Positions 28,673 to 38,034 of a stretch of DNA of 64,000 nucleotides are shown one piece after another. The stretch comes from Rhodobacteraceae bacterium DSL-40 (lineage in GTDB: Bacteria > Pseudomonadota > Alphaproteobacteria > Rhodobacterales > Rhodobacteraceae), in the NCBI GenBank assembly GCA_003258405.1, contig QKPN01000008.1:62001-126000 (forward strand), in the 5' to 3' direction. The notes beneath the pieces were generated by a model. It saw only the letters and a list, made by a program, of their open reading frames with translations. It was not told the origin of the DNA and did not search any database. The translations under genes were made by a program, and so were the position numbers. Each line of letters starts with the position of its first letter. Position 1 is the first letter of the stretch.

Positions 28673-30448
28673 ATGCCTGCCGCAGTCAGTTTTCTTCTGG
28701 CGCTGTTGCCGATCGCAACAGTGTTCATATTGCTGGTCGTGCTCGCGCGATCGGCGAAATTCTCGATGATGGTCGCCTATGTGGTGACGGCGCTCACCGC
28801 GCTCGTGATCTGGGGCACCGCGCCCGAGAAGGTCATGGGCGCGACGGTCAACGGGCTCGTCTCCGCCGTCAGCCTGCTCTACATCGTCTTCGGCGCCATC
28901 CTGATGCTCTACACGCTCGAGGAAAGCGGCGGCATCCGGGCGATCCGCGGCGGCTTCACCCGCATCTCGCCCGACCGGCGGGTGCAGGCGATCATCATCG
29001 CCTGGCTGTTCGGCTCGCTCATCGAGGGCGCCTCGGGCTTCGGCACGCCGGCCGCCATCGGCGCGCCGCTGCTCGTTGCCATCGGCTTCCCGGCGATGGC
29101 CGCGGTCATGGTGACGCTCATCATCCAGAGCACGCCGGTTTCCTTCGGCGCGGTCGGCACGCCGATCCTCGTCGGGGTCAAGACCGGGCTCGCGGACCAG
29201 CCGCTCGTCGAGCAGACCATCGGGCAGGTGCCGTTCATGGATTACCTCATGGGCATCGCGACCCATGTGGCGATGATGCATGCGCTCATCGGCTTCCTCA
29301 TCCCGATCATCATGGTCGGCATGCTCACCCGTTTCTTCGGGGCCAACCGCTCGTTCCGCGAAGGTCTCCGCATCTGGCGCTTCGCCCTGTTCGCAGGCAT
29401 CGCCTTCACCGTGCCCTATTTCCTGATCGCCGCGATCCTCGGGCCGGAATTCCCCTCGCTGCTCGGCGGCCTCATCGGCCTGGCGATCGTCATTCCGGTG
29501 GCGCGGCGCGGCTGGCTGATCCCGACCGAGAGCTTCGATTTCCCGGCCCGCAATGCCTGGGATGAAAGCTGGACCGGCAAGCTCGACGACCTCGAGGATC
29601 ATCGCGCCGGGCTGCCCGTCATGCCGCTGATGAAGGCATGGGCGCCCTATGTCATCGTGATCCTGCTGCTCGTGCTCACCCGCACCGTCGCGCCGGTGAA
29701 GGCGATGCTGACCGATCCCGGCGTCTCGATCGTCTTCGAGAACCTGTTCGGCTCGGGCATCAAGGCCAGCGTGCAGCCGCTCTACCTGCCCGGCACGGTG
29801 CTGATCGTCGCCTCGCTCGTCACCTTCTTCCTGCACCGGATGTCGGTCGGCGACTACACCAAGGCGCTCCGCTCCTCGGGCTCGACCATGCTCGCCGCGG
29901 CGCCGACGCTGATGCTGGCCGTGCCGATGGTGCAGGTCTTCCTCAACTCGGCCTCCGAAAGCTATTCGAGCATGCCGATCGTCCTGGCCGAAGGTGTCGC
30001 CTCGGTGACCGGGCAGGCCTGGCCGTTCTTCGCGCCGATGATCGGGGCCATGGGCGCCTTCGTCGCGGGCTCCAACACCATCAGCAACATGATGTTCTCG
30101 CTCTTCCAGTTCTCGGCGGCGGAGCAGATCGGGCTCGGCGCGGGCGGTGCGGCGCTGGTTGTCGCCCTTCAGGCGATCGGCGGGGCTGCGGGCAACATGA
30201 TCTGCGTGCACAACGTCGTCGCGGCTTCGGCCACGGTGGGGCTGATCGGGCGCGAAGGCGCGATCATCCGCAAGACGCTGATCCCCATGGGCTACTATGT
30301 GGTGCAGGGCGGGCTGATCGGCACCGCGCTCATCGCCGGAGGCTTGAATGTCTGGTGGATTGCGGCAATCGTCTGGGCGGCGGGTGTGCTGACGGTCATG
30401 GCCATGAACCGGGGCCGACCGGCGCTCGCAGCAGCAAAGGCTCAGTGA
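28673..30448 (+). CDS. lldP: L-lactate permease
   Basis: The product is 591 residues, about 12-14 hydrophobic helices, and the family features [27 protein letters not shown] in pieces (EGASGFGTP as key motif) and [18 protein letters not shown] precedes the start. LldP is a proton symporter for lactate and glycolate. It lies between dld and lutA in a single lactate operon. The final helix is followed by a short charged tail. Confidence 0.95.
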   Translation: MPAAVSFLLALLPIATVFILLVVLARSAKFSMMVAYVVTALTALVIWGTAPEKVMGATVNGLVSAVSLLYIVFGAILMLYTLEESGGIRAIRGGFTRISPDRRVQAIIIAWLFGSLIEGASGFGTPAAIGAPLLVAIGFPAMAAVMVTLIIQSTPVSFGAVGTPILVGVKTGLADQPLVEQTIGQVPFMDYLMGIATHVAMMHALIGFLIPIIMVGMLTRFFGANRSFREGLRIWRFALFAGIAFTVPYFLIAAILGPEFPSLLGGLIGLAIVIPVARRGWLIPTESFDFPARNAWDESWTGKLDDLEDHRAGLPVMPLMKAWAPYVIVILLLVLTRTVAPVKAMLTDPGVSIVFENLFGSGIKASVQPLYLPGTVLIVASLVTFFLHRMSVGDYTKALRSSGSTMLAAAPTLMLAVPMVQVFLNSASESYSSMPIVLAEGVASVTGQAWPFFAPMIGAMGAFVAGSNTISNMMFSLFQFSAAEQIGLGAGGAALVVALQAIGGAAGNMICVHNVVAASATVGLIGREGAIIRKTLIPMGYYVVQGGLIGTALIAGGLNVWWIAAIVWAAGVLTVMAMNRGRPALAAAKAQ

Positions 30449-30455
30449 GGCCGAC

Positions 30456-31220
30456 ATGACACCGACCGGACCGACCGTGGGGCTCTTCGTCACCTGCCTG
30501 GTGGATGCGATCCGCCCCCGCATCGGCTTCGCCACGCTCCGCCTCCTCGAGGAGGCGGGGTGCCGGGTGGAGGTGCCGCCGCAGCAGACATGCTGCGGCC
30601 AGCCCGCCTTCAACAGCGGCGACGATGCCGATACCGCCGCGCTCGCGCGGCAGGTCATCGCGGCTTTCGAGCCCTATGACTACGTGGTTCTGCCCTCCGG
30701 CTCCTGCGCCGGCACGATCCGCCACGGCTATCCCGAGCTTCTGGCGAACGATCCCGACTGGGGGCCGCGCGCCCGGGCGCTCTCGGCGAAGACCCACGAG
30801 ATCCTGAGCTTTCTCGTCGACGTGCTCGGCCATGTGCCCCAGGGGCGCAGGCTCGAGGCGAGTGCGACCTATCACGACAGCTGCTCGGGGCTGCGCGAGC
30901 TCGGGATCTCGGCCCAGCCGCGGCGGCTCCTCGCGGATGTCGAGGGGCTCGAGATGCGCCCGCTCGAGGGCAACGACGTCTGCTGCGGCTTCGGCGGCAC
31001 GTTCTGTGTCAAGTATTCCGACATTTCCGGCGCCATCGTCGACGAGAAGGCGGAGGCCATCGAACGGACCGGGGCAGACCTCCTGCTTGCGGGCGATCTC
31101 GGCTGCCTGATGAACATGGCGGGCAAACTCAAGCGGCGGGGCTCGAGCGTGCGCTGCTTCCACACGGTCGAGGTCGTGGCGGGCTGCGCCGACGGCCCGG
31201 CGATCGGAGAAGAGACATGA
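30456..31220 (+). CDS. lutA: LutA/LldE-type lactate utilisation Fe-S protein
   Basis: The product is 254 residues with two CCG domains: CCGQPAFNSGD (near 47-57) and CCGFGGTFCVKYSDIS (near 176-191). These cysteine-rich motifs bind a noncubane cluster in heterodisulfide-reductase-like proteins. LutA, LutB and LutC together oxidise L-lactate to pyruvate. The gene begins 7 bp after lldP and overlaps lutB by ATGA. Confidence 0.94.
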   Translation: MTPTGPTVGLFVTCLVDAIRPRIGFATLRLLEEAGCRVEVPPQQTCCGQPAFNSGDDADTAALARQVIAAFEPYDYVVLPSGSCAGTIRHGYPELLANDPDWGPRARALSAKTHEILSFLVDVLGHVPQGRRLEASATYHDSCSGLRELGISAQPRRLLADVEGLEMRPLEGNDVCCGFGGTFCVKYSDISGAIVDEKAEAIERTGADLLLAGDLGCLMNMAGKLKRRGSSVRCFHTVEVVAGCADGPAIGEET

Positions 31221-32644
31221 GCGCCCCCGCACCCCAGGCCGGCTTCAAGGCGCGCGCGGCGGCGGCGATCGCCGACCCGACACTCAAGATCGCGATCGAC
31301 CGCACCACCGGCACGGCGGAGCGCAAGCGCGCCGCCGCCGTCGCGGCCTTCTCCGAATTCGAAGCGGCCCGGGCCCGCGGCAAGGCGATCAAGGATCACG
31401 TGATCGCCCATCTCGACCACTATCTCGAGACCTTCGAGCGCAACGCCACCGCCGCCGGGGCAAAGGTCCACTGGGCCGCGAGCGATGCGGAGGCCTGCGC
31501 CATCGTCGTACGGATCTGCCGCGAGGCGGATGCCAAGCTCGTCACCCGCTCGAAATCCATGCTCGGCGAGGAGATCGGCCTGCCGCACGCGCTGGCCGAT
31601 GCCGGGATCGAGCGGGCCGAGACCGATCTTGCCGAGCACATCATCCAGCTTGCGGGCGAGCGGCCCTCGCATATCGTCTGGCCCGCGATGCACCGCACGC
31701 GGGAGCAGGTGGCGGAGCTCTTCGCCGAGGGCCACCACCCGCCGCCCACGGCCTTCGATCCGGCCACCATGGTGCAGAGCGCGCGGCACGAGCTGCGCAC
31801 GAAATTCCTCAGCGCGGATGTCGGGATCTCGGGGGCGAACTTTCTCGTGGCCGACACCGGGGCGACCTGCACCGTCACCAACGAGGGCAATGCCGAGCTC
31901 ACCACCACGCCGCCGCGGGTGCATATCGTGACCGCCGGGATCGAGAAGCTGGTGCCGAGCACGGCGCATGCCTTCGCGCTTCTGCGGCTGCTCGTGCGCT
32001 CGGCGACGGGGGGCGAGCTCACGCAATACACCACCTTCCATTGCGGGCCGAAGCGGCCGGGCGATGCCGACGGGCCGGAGGAGATGCATATCGTTCTGGT
32101 CGACAACGGCCGGTCGCGGATGCTGAAGGACGAGTTCCGCGAGATGCTGCGCTGCATCCGCTGCGGGGCCTGCATGAACCATTGCGTGGTCTACCGCCAG
32201 ATCGGCGGACATGCCTATGGCGGGGTCTATCCCGGCCCGATGGGCGCTGTGCTGACGCCGGTGCTGGCGGGGCTCGAGCGCTCGCGCGATCTGCCCTCGG
32301 CCTGCACGATGAACGGCCGCTGCGCCGAGGTCTGCCCGGTGCAGATCCCGCTGCCGACACTGCTCCGGGCCTGGCGCGGGCGGAGCTGGCGCGAGCGGCT
32401 GGAGCCCAGCGGCCTGCGCTACGGCATCGGGCTCTGGGCGGCGGTGGCGCGGCGGCCGCGGCTCTACCGGTTTGCGAGCGGCGCCGGGGTGCGGCTGCTG
32501 CGTCGGCTCGGGAAGGGCGGATGGATCAGCCGGTTGCCGCTTGCCGGCGGCTGGACCGGCAGCCGCGATTTCCCGAAGCCCGCGGGCCGGACCTTCATGG
32601 AGCTCTATCGCGCCGAGCAATCGGGCAAGGGAGGACCGTCATGA
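31217..32644 (+). CDS. lutB: LutB/LldF-type lactate utilisation iron-sulfur protein
   Basis: The product is 475 residues. The central DUF162 domain (about 60-290) is followed by ferredoxin-like cysteines C313, C316, C319 and C323 (CIRCGACMNHC) and then C363, C369 and C373 (CTMNGRCAEVCPV). It is the electron-transferring subunit of the LutABC L-lactate oxidation complex. It overlaps both lutA and lutC by 4 bp. All cluster ligands are present. Confidence 0.95.
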   Translation: MSAPAPQAGFKARAAAAIADPTLKIAIDRTTGTAERKRAAAVAAFSEFEAARARGKAIKDHVIAHLDHYLETFERNATAAGAKVHWAASDAEACAIVVRICREADAKLVTRSKSMLGEEIGLPHALADAGIERAETDLAEHIIQLAGERPSHIVWPAMHRTREQVAELFAEGHHPPPTAFDPATMVQSARHELRTKFLSADVGISGANFLVADTGATCTVTNEGNAELTTTPPRVHIVTAGIEKLVPSTAHAFALLRLLVRSATGGELTQYTTFHCGPKRPGDADGPEEMHIVLVDNGRSRMLKDEFREMLRCIRCGACMNHCVVYRQIGGHAYGGVYPGPMGAVLTPVLAGLERSRDLPSACTMNGRCAEVCPVQIPLPTLLRAWRGRSWRERLEPSGLRYGIGLWAAVARRPRLYRFASGAGVRLLRRLGKGGWISRLPLAGGWTGSRDFPKPAGRTFMELYRAEQSGKGGPS

Positions 32645-33291
32645 GCGCACGCGACCGCATCCTTGGCGCCATTCGCGAGAGCCTCGGGTCAACGCCGCGG
32701 GACACCGCGGCCATCGCGGCGGAGGCGGCGGCGCTGCTGGCCGATCCGGACGCCATCCGGCCCGAGCTTGCCGGCCCGAGCCTGACGGAGAGCTTCGCGG
32801 CGAAGGCCTGGGGCCTCGGCACCACGCTCGACACCGTGGCCGACATGGCGGAGGTTCCGGCGGCCGTGTCGCGCTATCTCGCGCAGTACGGGCTCGGACC
32901 GGGACTCGCCATGCAACAGGCGCCCGAGCTGACCGGCCTCGACTGGAGCGCTCTCGCCCCGCACGACACGGTTGCGCCCGACGAGCCGGTGGCCCTTGGC
33001 CTCGCGCGGCACGGCATTGCGGAAAGCGGTTCGCTGGTGATCCATTCGGCGCCCGACAATCCGATCCTGCTGGGCTTCCTGCCGCTCCATCACATCCTGG
33101 TGCTGGAGCGGCGGCGGATGCTGCCGCATCTCGAGGATTACGCAGCCCTGCTTGGCCGCGAGGACGGCATTCCGCGGAATGCGATCCTCATCACCGGGCC
33201 GAGCGGGACGACGGATATCGAGGGGAGCTACGTGCGCGGCGCCCACGGGCCGGGCTTCCTGCATGTGATCCTCGTCGGGGACGAGGAATGA
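32641..33291 (+). CDS. lutC: LutC/LldG-type lactate utilisation protein
   Basis: The product is 216 residues with a single LutC (DUF162/LUD) domain; the C-terminus GPSGTTDIEGSYVRGAHGP is characteristic (GP-S-x-T-x-DIE). The ATG overlaps the lutB stop. It is the third subunit of the LutABC enzyme. It closes the operon, 15 bp from the convergent TetR gene. Confidence 0.94.
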   Translation: MSARDRILGAIRESLGSTPRDTAAIAAEAAALLADPDAIRPELAGPSLTESFAAKAWGLGTTLDTVADMAEVPAAVSRYLAQYGLGPGLAMQQAPELTGLDWSALAPHDTVAPDEPVALGLARHGIAESGSLVIHSAPDNPILLGFLPLHHILVLERRRMLPHLEDYAALLGREDGIPRNAILITGPSGTTDIEGSYVRGAHGPGFLHVILVGDEE

Positions 33292-33306
33292 GGCGCGCCG
33301 CGGGGC

Positions 33307-33936
33307 TCAGGGCTCCGCGGCGACGCGGGCGCGGAAGCGGGCGAGCTCGCGCTCTTCCGGGCAGCGGCCGGTGAAGATCTCGACATAGGCCGGGACGCGC
33401 GCGATCCGCGTGGCGAGGCTCTCCTCGGTCTGCATCGAGATATAGCCGATCTGGGTGAGGTAGATCGTCCGGGCCCGCACATCGGCGTCCTCGGGGGCGT
33501 GGCCCCAGCTCTCGAGCATGGCCGAGAGCGCCGCCAGACGTTGCGTGTCCGCCGCGCGGAGCCGCGCCATCACCGCCGGATCGCCGAGCGCCCAGCTGCG
33601 CACGGCGAACTCGAGCCGGACATCGAAGGCGCCGGGCTGCAGGAAGCAGGCGATGACATTCAGCATCGCCTCGGTTTCCGTCTCGGCGTAGCTCGCCGCC
33701 GCGGCGACGAGCGGGGCGGTGGTCCGCTCCTCCCAGCGCTCGGCCAGCGCCTCGAGCAGTGCGCCGCGATTGGCAAAGAACCAGTAGAAGCTCGTGCGCG
33801 AGAGCTGGAGCCGCGCCGCGAGCGGCAGGATCTTCACCGCATCGATCCCCTCGCGCACCAGCGCGTCATAGGCGGCCTCGAGCCAGCCTTCGCGCGAGCC
33901 GCGCCATCCTGTCGCCATGTCTGCCGTTTGCGTCAT
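33307..33936 (-). CDS. TetR-family transcriptional regulator
   Basis: The product is 209 residues. The N-terminal helix-turn-helix is LPLAARLQLSRTSFYWFFANRGALLEAL (about 37-64), with SRTSFYWFF as recognition helix. The C-terminal ligand domain is not diagnostic. It is divergent from the flavoenzyme gene at 34063 and a palindrome lies between them, so it probably represses that gene and perhaps the downstream permease. The effector is unknown. Confidence 0.88.
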   Translation of the reverse strand: MTQTADMATGWRGSREGWLEAAYDALVREGIDAVKILPLAARLQLSRTSFYWFFANRGALLEALAERWEERTTAPLVAAAASYAETETEAMLNVIACFLQPGAFDVRLEFAVRSWALGDPAVMARLRAADTQRLAALSAMLESWGHAPEDADVRARTIYLTQIGYISMQTEESLATRIARVPAYVEIFTGRCPEERELARFRARVAAEP

Positions 33937-33996
33937 GCCCGGAGCCTAGCCGCAACGCGGACCGGCGGCAATCGGAATGGTCATCCTTGAACTGAA

Positions 33997-34009
33997 ACTT
34001 GACACAAGT
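33997..34009. promoter_or_regulatory. Candidate TetR operator overlapping a TTGACA -35 box
   Basis: ACTTG-ACA-CAAGT is a perfect palindrome between the divergent TetR and flavoenzyme genes. It contains TTGACA (33999-34004), a consensus -35 hexamer on the plus strand. A bound repressor would block RNA polymerase. No clear -10 element is present at standard spacing. Confidence 0.6.
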
Positions 34010-34062
34010 GCACATTCATGGCTCGATCCGGGGATCCGCCGCCCCGTTCCGGAGACCGCCCG

Positions 34063-36099
34063 ATGTCCAGCGATCCGCTGCTCCAGCCCTACCGCCTCAA
34101 GCATCTCACCCTGCGCAACCGCTTCATGATCACGAGCCACGAACCGGCCTATGCCGAGGACGGGATGCCGAAGGAGCGCTATCGCGCCTATCACGTGGAG
34201 CGCGCCCGCGCGGGCGTTGCGCTGACGATGACGGCGGGCTCGGCCTCGGTGGCGCGCGACAGCCCGCCGGCCTTCAACAACATTCTCGCCTGGAAGGACG
34301 AGGTGGTGGGCTGGATGAAGCGGCTGGCGGATGCCTGCCATGACGAGGGCTGCGCGGTGATGATCCAGCTCACCCATCTCGGCCGACGCACGCGCTGGGA
34401 TACCGGCGACTGGCTGCCCTCGATCGCGCCGGGGCCCGCGCGCGAGACGGCGCACCGGGCGTTTCCCAAGGTGGCCGAGGACTGGGACATCGCGCGGATC
34501 ATCGAGGATTACGCCGATGCCGCGGAGCGGATGCAGGCGGCGGGGCTCGACGGGATCGAGCTCGAGGCCTACGGCCATCTGATGGACCAGTTCTGGTCGC
34601 CGCTCACCAATACGCTCGGGGCGCCCTGGGGCGGCACACTGGACAACCGGCTGCGCTTTGCCTTCGAGGTGCTCCGCGCGATCCGCGCCCGCGTCGGCGC
34701 CGACTTCATCGTCGGCATCCGCTATTCGGGCGACGAATGCCTGCCGGGCGGCATCGCGCGGGAGGAGGGGCTCGAGATCTCGCGGCGGCTCCGCGACAGC
34801 GGCCTCGTCGATTTCCTCAATGTCATCCGGGGCCATATCGACACGGATCCGGGGCTTACCGAGGTGATCCCGATCCAGGGGATGCGCAGCGCGCCGCATC
34901 TCGATTTCGCGGGCGAGATCCGTGCGGCGACGGGGTTTCCCACCTTTCACGCCGCGCGCATTCCCGATGTGGCCACCGCACGGCACGCGATCGCGGCGGG
35001 CAAGCTCGACATGGTCGGCATGACGCGGGCGCACATGGCCGACCCGCATCTGGTGCGCAAGGTGATCGAGGGCCGGGAGGACGACATCCGGCCCTGCGTC
35101 GGCGCGAACTATTGCCTCGACCGGATCTATCAGGGCGGCGCGGCCTTCTGCATCCACAATCCGGCGACCGGCCGCGAGCTGTCGGAGCCGCAGGAGATCG
35201 CGCGCGCCGCGGCGCCGCGCCGGGTTGCGATCGTCGGGGCAGGGCCCGCGGGGCTCGAGGCCGCACGGGTCGCGGCGCTGCGCGGGCATGACGTCACCGT
35301 CTTCGAGGCGGCCGGCCAGCCGGGCGGCCAGGTGCGCCTCACGGCGCTCCAGAGCCGCCGGCGCGAGATGATCTCGATCATCGACTGGCGCATGGCCCAG
35401 TGCGAGAAACATGGCGTCCGGTTCCACTTCAACACCTTCGCCGATGCCGAGACCGTGCTGGCCGAACGCCCCGAGGTGGTGATCGTCGCGACCGGGGGCC
35501 TGCCCGCGGTGGAGGGGCTCGAGGCGGGCGAGAATCTGGTCTGCACCGCCTGGGACATTCTCTCCGGCGACGTGAAGCCCGGCCGCGACGTGCTGATCCA
35601 TGACGACGCGGGCGATCACGCAGGGCTGCAGGCCGCCGATCTGATCGCGGCGACGGGGGCGCGCGTCGAGATCGTCACGCCGGAGCGCAGCCTTGCGCCG
35701 GAGGTGATGGCGATGAACCTCGTGCCCTATGTCCGCGCGCTCCAGCAGCGGGAGGTGACGCTCACGCCGACCTGGCGGCTCCGTGCCGTCAACCGCGAGG
35801 GCAACCGGCTGCGCGCGGAGCTCGGCAGCGACTACGGCGATGCGACCCGCGCGCGGAGCGTCGATCAGGTGGTGGTGAACTGTGGCACCCGCCCGCTCGA
35901 CGAGCTCTATTTCGAGCTGAAGCCGCTCTCCTCCAATCTCGGCGCGGTCGATCACGAGGCGCTCGTCGCGGGCGAGCGGCAGACCCTTTCGGGCAATCCG
36001 GCCGGAGGGTTCGCGCTCTTCCGCATCGGCGATGCCGTCGCGGCGCGCAACACGCACGCGGCGATCTACGACGCGCTGCGGCTCGTCAAGGCGCTCTGA
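34063..36099 (+). CDS. NADH:flavin oxidoreductase, dimethylglycine-demethylase / 2,4-dienoyl-CoA reductase type
   Basis: The product is 678 residues from the ATG at 34063 with GGAG about 9 bases upstream. An N-terminal FMN TIM barrel (about 1-340) is followed by a cluster region, CVGANYC-LDR-x10-C-IHNP, and a C-terminal FAD/NAD domain beginning VAIVGAGPAGLEAARVAALRG. This architecture is shared by 2,4-dienoyl-CoA reductase, trimethylamine dehydrogenase and DgcA-type N-demethylases. The GMPKERYRAYH and HLGRR motifs resemble the DgcA branch. In most relatives the cluster starts C-x-x-C; here the second cysteine is alanine. It is divergent from a TetR gene. The substrate is not known; an N-methylated compound is a possibility. 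Confidence 0.82.
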   Translation: MSSDPLLQPYRLKHLTLRNRFMITSHEPAYAEDGMPKERYRAYHVERARAGVALTMTAGSASVARDSPPAFNNILAWKDEVVGWMKRLADACHDEGCAVMIQLTHLGRRTRWDTGDWLPSIAPGPARETAHRAFPKVAEDWDIARIIEDYADAAERMQAAGLDGIELEAYGHLMDQFWSPLTNTLGAPWGGTLDNRLRFAFEVLRAIRARVGADFIVGIRYSGDECLPGGIAREEGLEISRRLRDSGLVDFLNVIRGHIDTDPGLTEVIPIQGMRSAPHLDFAGEIRAATGFPTFHAARIPDVATARHAIAAGKLDMVGMTRAHMADPHLVRKVIEGREDDIRPCVGANYCLDRIYQGGAAFCIHNPATGRELSEPQEIARAAAPRRVAIVGAGPAGLEAARVAALRGHDVTVFEAAGQPGGQVRLTALQSRRREMISIIDWRMAQCEKHGVRFHFNTFADAETVLAERPEVVIVATGGLPAVEGLEAGENLVCTAWDILSGDVKPGRDVLIHDDAGDHAGLQAADLIAATGARVEIVTPERSLAPEVMAMNLVPYVRALQQREVTLTPTWRLRAVNREGNRLRAELGSDYGDATRARSVDQVVVNCGTRPLDELYFELKPLSSNLGAVDHEALVAGERQTLSGNPAGGFALFRIGDAVAARNTHAAIYDALRLVKAL

Positions 36100-36484
36100 C
36101 CCCGGTCCGGGCGGGGCAACACCCGCCCCCCGGAGCCGAAATGTATCGCCTGACACAATTCCGTACAATTTCCTCAAACTAGGGCAACATCTCTGGGTTT
36201 GAGTGGGCTCCGCCGGCGGAGACCTCGAAGACATCACCGGCACGACGAAACGGAAGAGACGCGAGACCGGGCCCGCCCGGCCCGTCTCGTGCTGGTCATG
36301 CTCTGCCGGGCGAGGCGTCTCCCCCGGCCAGCCAGACAGCGTCCATCGAATACCGCACCTGCCCGCTCCCGCGGGACGGGCCAGGAGAGCCGTGCGCCGG
36401 CGGGGACGGCGCGCGCCTGCGGATCAGGCAACCCTGCCGTCGCCGGACGGCGGACAGAGACAAGAAGATTGGAGGACACGCCTA
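36100..36484 (+). promoter_or_regulatory. Long leader of the NCS2-type permease with promoter-like and stem-loop elements
   Basis: ACAATT occurs twice, 10 bp apart (36155-36160 and 36165-36170), and the second overlaps TACAAT (36164-36169), a good -10 match. Downstream about 310 bp is GC-rich; CGAGAC (36262-36267) and GTCTCG (36284-36289) bracket a strong hairpin. I do not recognise a known riboswitch and see no gene that can be supported. Confidence 0.4.
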
Positions 36485-37879
36485 ATGCAGATCTATCACC
36501 GCAGGGATGGGGAGGAGCAGCCGTTCTGGCCCGTCGGGCCGTTCCATGTGCGCCTGCCCCTCGTCCATTACCGGCTCGAGCTCGCGGAGACGGTGCAGGG
36601 GCTCATCATGTTCGTCGTGTCGCTCGCGATGATCCCGCTGCTGGAAAAATATCTCGGCATGCCCTACGAGGCCGCGCTCGCGGGCTGCGTGATCGCGGGC
36701 ATCGGCTACATGCTGCCCGCGCTGCTCGGCGTGCCGCTGGTGCCGGGCTGGATCACCCCGGCGATTCCGGTCGTGCTGCTCTTCCTCGGCGGCTTCGAGC
36801 CCGGACCGGAGGCGGTTCAGGCGATGATCGCGCTGCAGATCCTCGTCTTCGTGATCTTCGTGATCCTCGGCGTGACGCGGCTCGGCACCAAGCTCGTGGA
36901 CATCATTCCCAACTCGCTCAAGTCAGGCATCATCATCGGCGCGGGCATCGCGGCGCTGATGGGCGAGCTCAAGGAAGGCGGCCGGATCGAGGCGACGCCG
37001 ATCTCGCTCATCGCGGGCTCGCTGCTCGCGGCGTATCTGATGTTCTCCCTCTCCTTCAAGGCGCAATGCGCCCGCCATCCGATCGCGAAGAAGATCGCCG
37101 ATTTCGGCATGGTTCCGGCCATGGTCGCGGCGATGATCATCGGCGTCATCGTCGGTGAATACCAGGTTCCGGCGGTCGAATGGGGCATCACGCGGCCCGA
37201 TTTCGGGCTCCTGCTCGAGTATTCGCCGCTCGGTGTCGGCCTGCCGGGCTACGAGGTGTTCCTGCTCGCGATCCCCACCGCGATCATCGCCTATGTGATC
37301 GCCTTCGGCGACATCATCGTCGGCTTCTCGCTGATCGAGCGTGTGGACCATATCCGCACCGACGAGGCGATCAACGACGACGTGGACCGCATCCATCTCG
37401 TCACCGCGATCCGCAACGGCCTGCACGCGCTCTTCGCGCCCTGGCCGGGGCTCGCCGGGCCGCTCTGGACCGCAGCGCATGCCACCGTCGCCGAGCGCTA
37501 CGGCATGAACCGCAAGGCGATGCAGTCGATCTACTCGGGCGGCGGCACGTTCTGGATCGCGGGCTTCATCGCGCTCTTCATCCTGCCGCTCGTCACGCTC
37601 TTCAAGCCGGTGCTGCCGATCGCGCTGTCGCTGACGCTCGTCATCACCGGCTACATCTGCATCATGGTCGGGATCGAGCAGCTCCGGAACTCGACGGAGC
37701 GCGGGGTCGCGGGGATCGTCGCGGTGGTGCTCGCGATGCCCGATCCGAAGTCGACGGTCTACGCTGTGGTGATCGGCATCGTGCTCTACCTGCTGGTCGA
37801 ACGCCGCGGCAAGACCAAGGCTTCCGAAGCGGAAGCCGCCGGCGCTGAGCCGCCATTGCGGGCGCAACCGGAGACATGA
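36485..37879 (+). CDS. NCS2/solute-carrier-23-type permease
   Basis: The product is 464 residues from the ATG at 36485 (GGAGG nine bases upstream). It is a polytopic membrane protein with about 12-14 helices. The arrangement of short amphipathic segments, an N-terminal LPLVHYRLELAETVQGL and a central LAIPTAIIAYVIAFGDIIVG helix fit nucleobase-ascorbate-type permeases of the xanthine/uracil group. The classical NCS2 signature is weak, so the substrate may not be a nucleobase. It lies between the flavoenzyme and a FAH-type gene and may import their substrate. Confidence 0.75.
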   Translation: MQIYHRRDGEEQPFWPVGPFHVRLPLVHYRLELAETVQGLIMFVVSLAMIPLLEKYLGMPYEAALAGCVIAGIGYMLPALLGVPLVPGWITPAIPVVLLFLGGFEPGPEAVQAMIALQILVFVIFVILGVTRLGTKLVDIIPNSLKSGIIIGAGIAALMGELKEGGRIEATPISLIAGSLLAAYLMFSLSFKAQCARHPIAKKIADFGMVPAMVAAMIIGVIVGEYQVPAVEWGITRPDFGLLLEYSPLGVGLPGYEVFLLAIPTAIIAYVIAFGDIIVGFSLIERVDHIRTDEAINDDVDRIHLVTAIRNGLHALFAPWPGLAGPLWTAAHATVAERYGMNRKAMQSIYSGGGTFWIAGFIALFILPLVTLFKPVLPIALSLTLVITGYICIMVGIEQLRNSTERGVAGIVAVVLAMPDPKSTVYAVVIGIVLYLLVERRGKTKASEAEAAGAEPPLRAQPET

Positions 37880-37884
37880 CGACC

Positions 37885-38009
37885 GGCCGGTCCGCCGCTC
37901 CTGCGCGGACCGGCCTCCGGAGCGATGGGGCGGCGGGGCATTGCGGTGCCCCGCCGCCCGCCTTACCGATGGGCCAGACACTTCAGCCGGCCGGGTCAGG
38001 CGCCCGGCC
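37885..38009 (+). terminator. Three consecutive perfect stem-loops between the permease and FAH genes
   Basis: Stem 1: GGCCGGTCCGC (37885-37895) with GCGGACCGGCC (37905-37915). Stem 2: GGGCGGCGGGGCA (37928-37940) with TGCCCCGCCGCCC (37947-37959). Stem 3: GGCCGGG (37989-37995) with CCCGGCC (38003-38009). Stem 1 starts 5 bp after the permease stop. None has a clear U-tract; the set could combine termination with mRNA protection. Confidence 0.65.
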
Positions 38010-38034
38010 CGCACCTTACGGAAGGATCCGTCCC

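Noticed and set aside
36190-36484. Guanidine, mini-ykkC or xanthine-type riboswitch in the permease leader
   Set aside because: None of the conserved loop sequences could be found; only generic GC hairpins are present.
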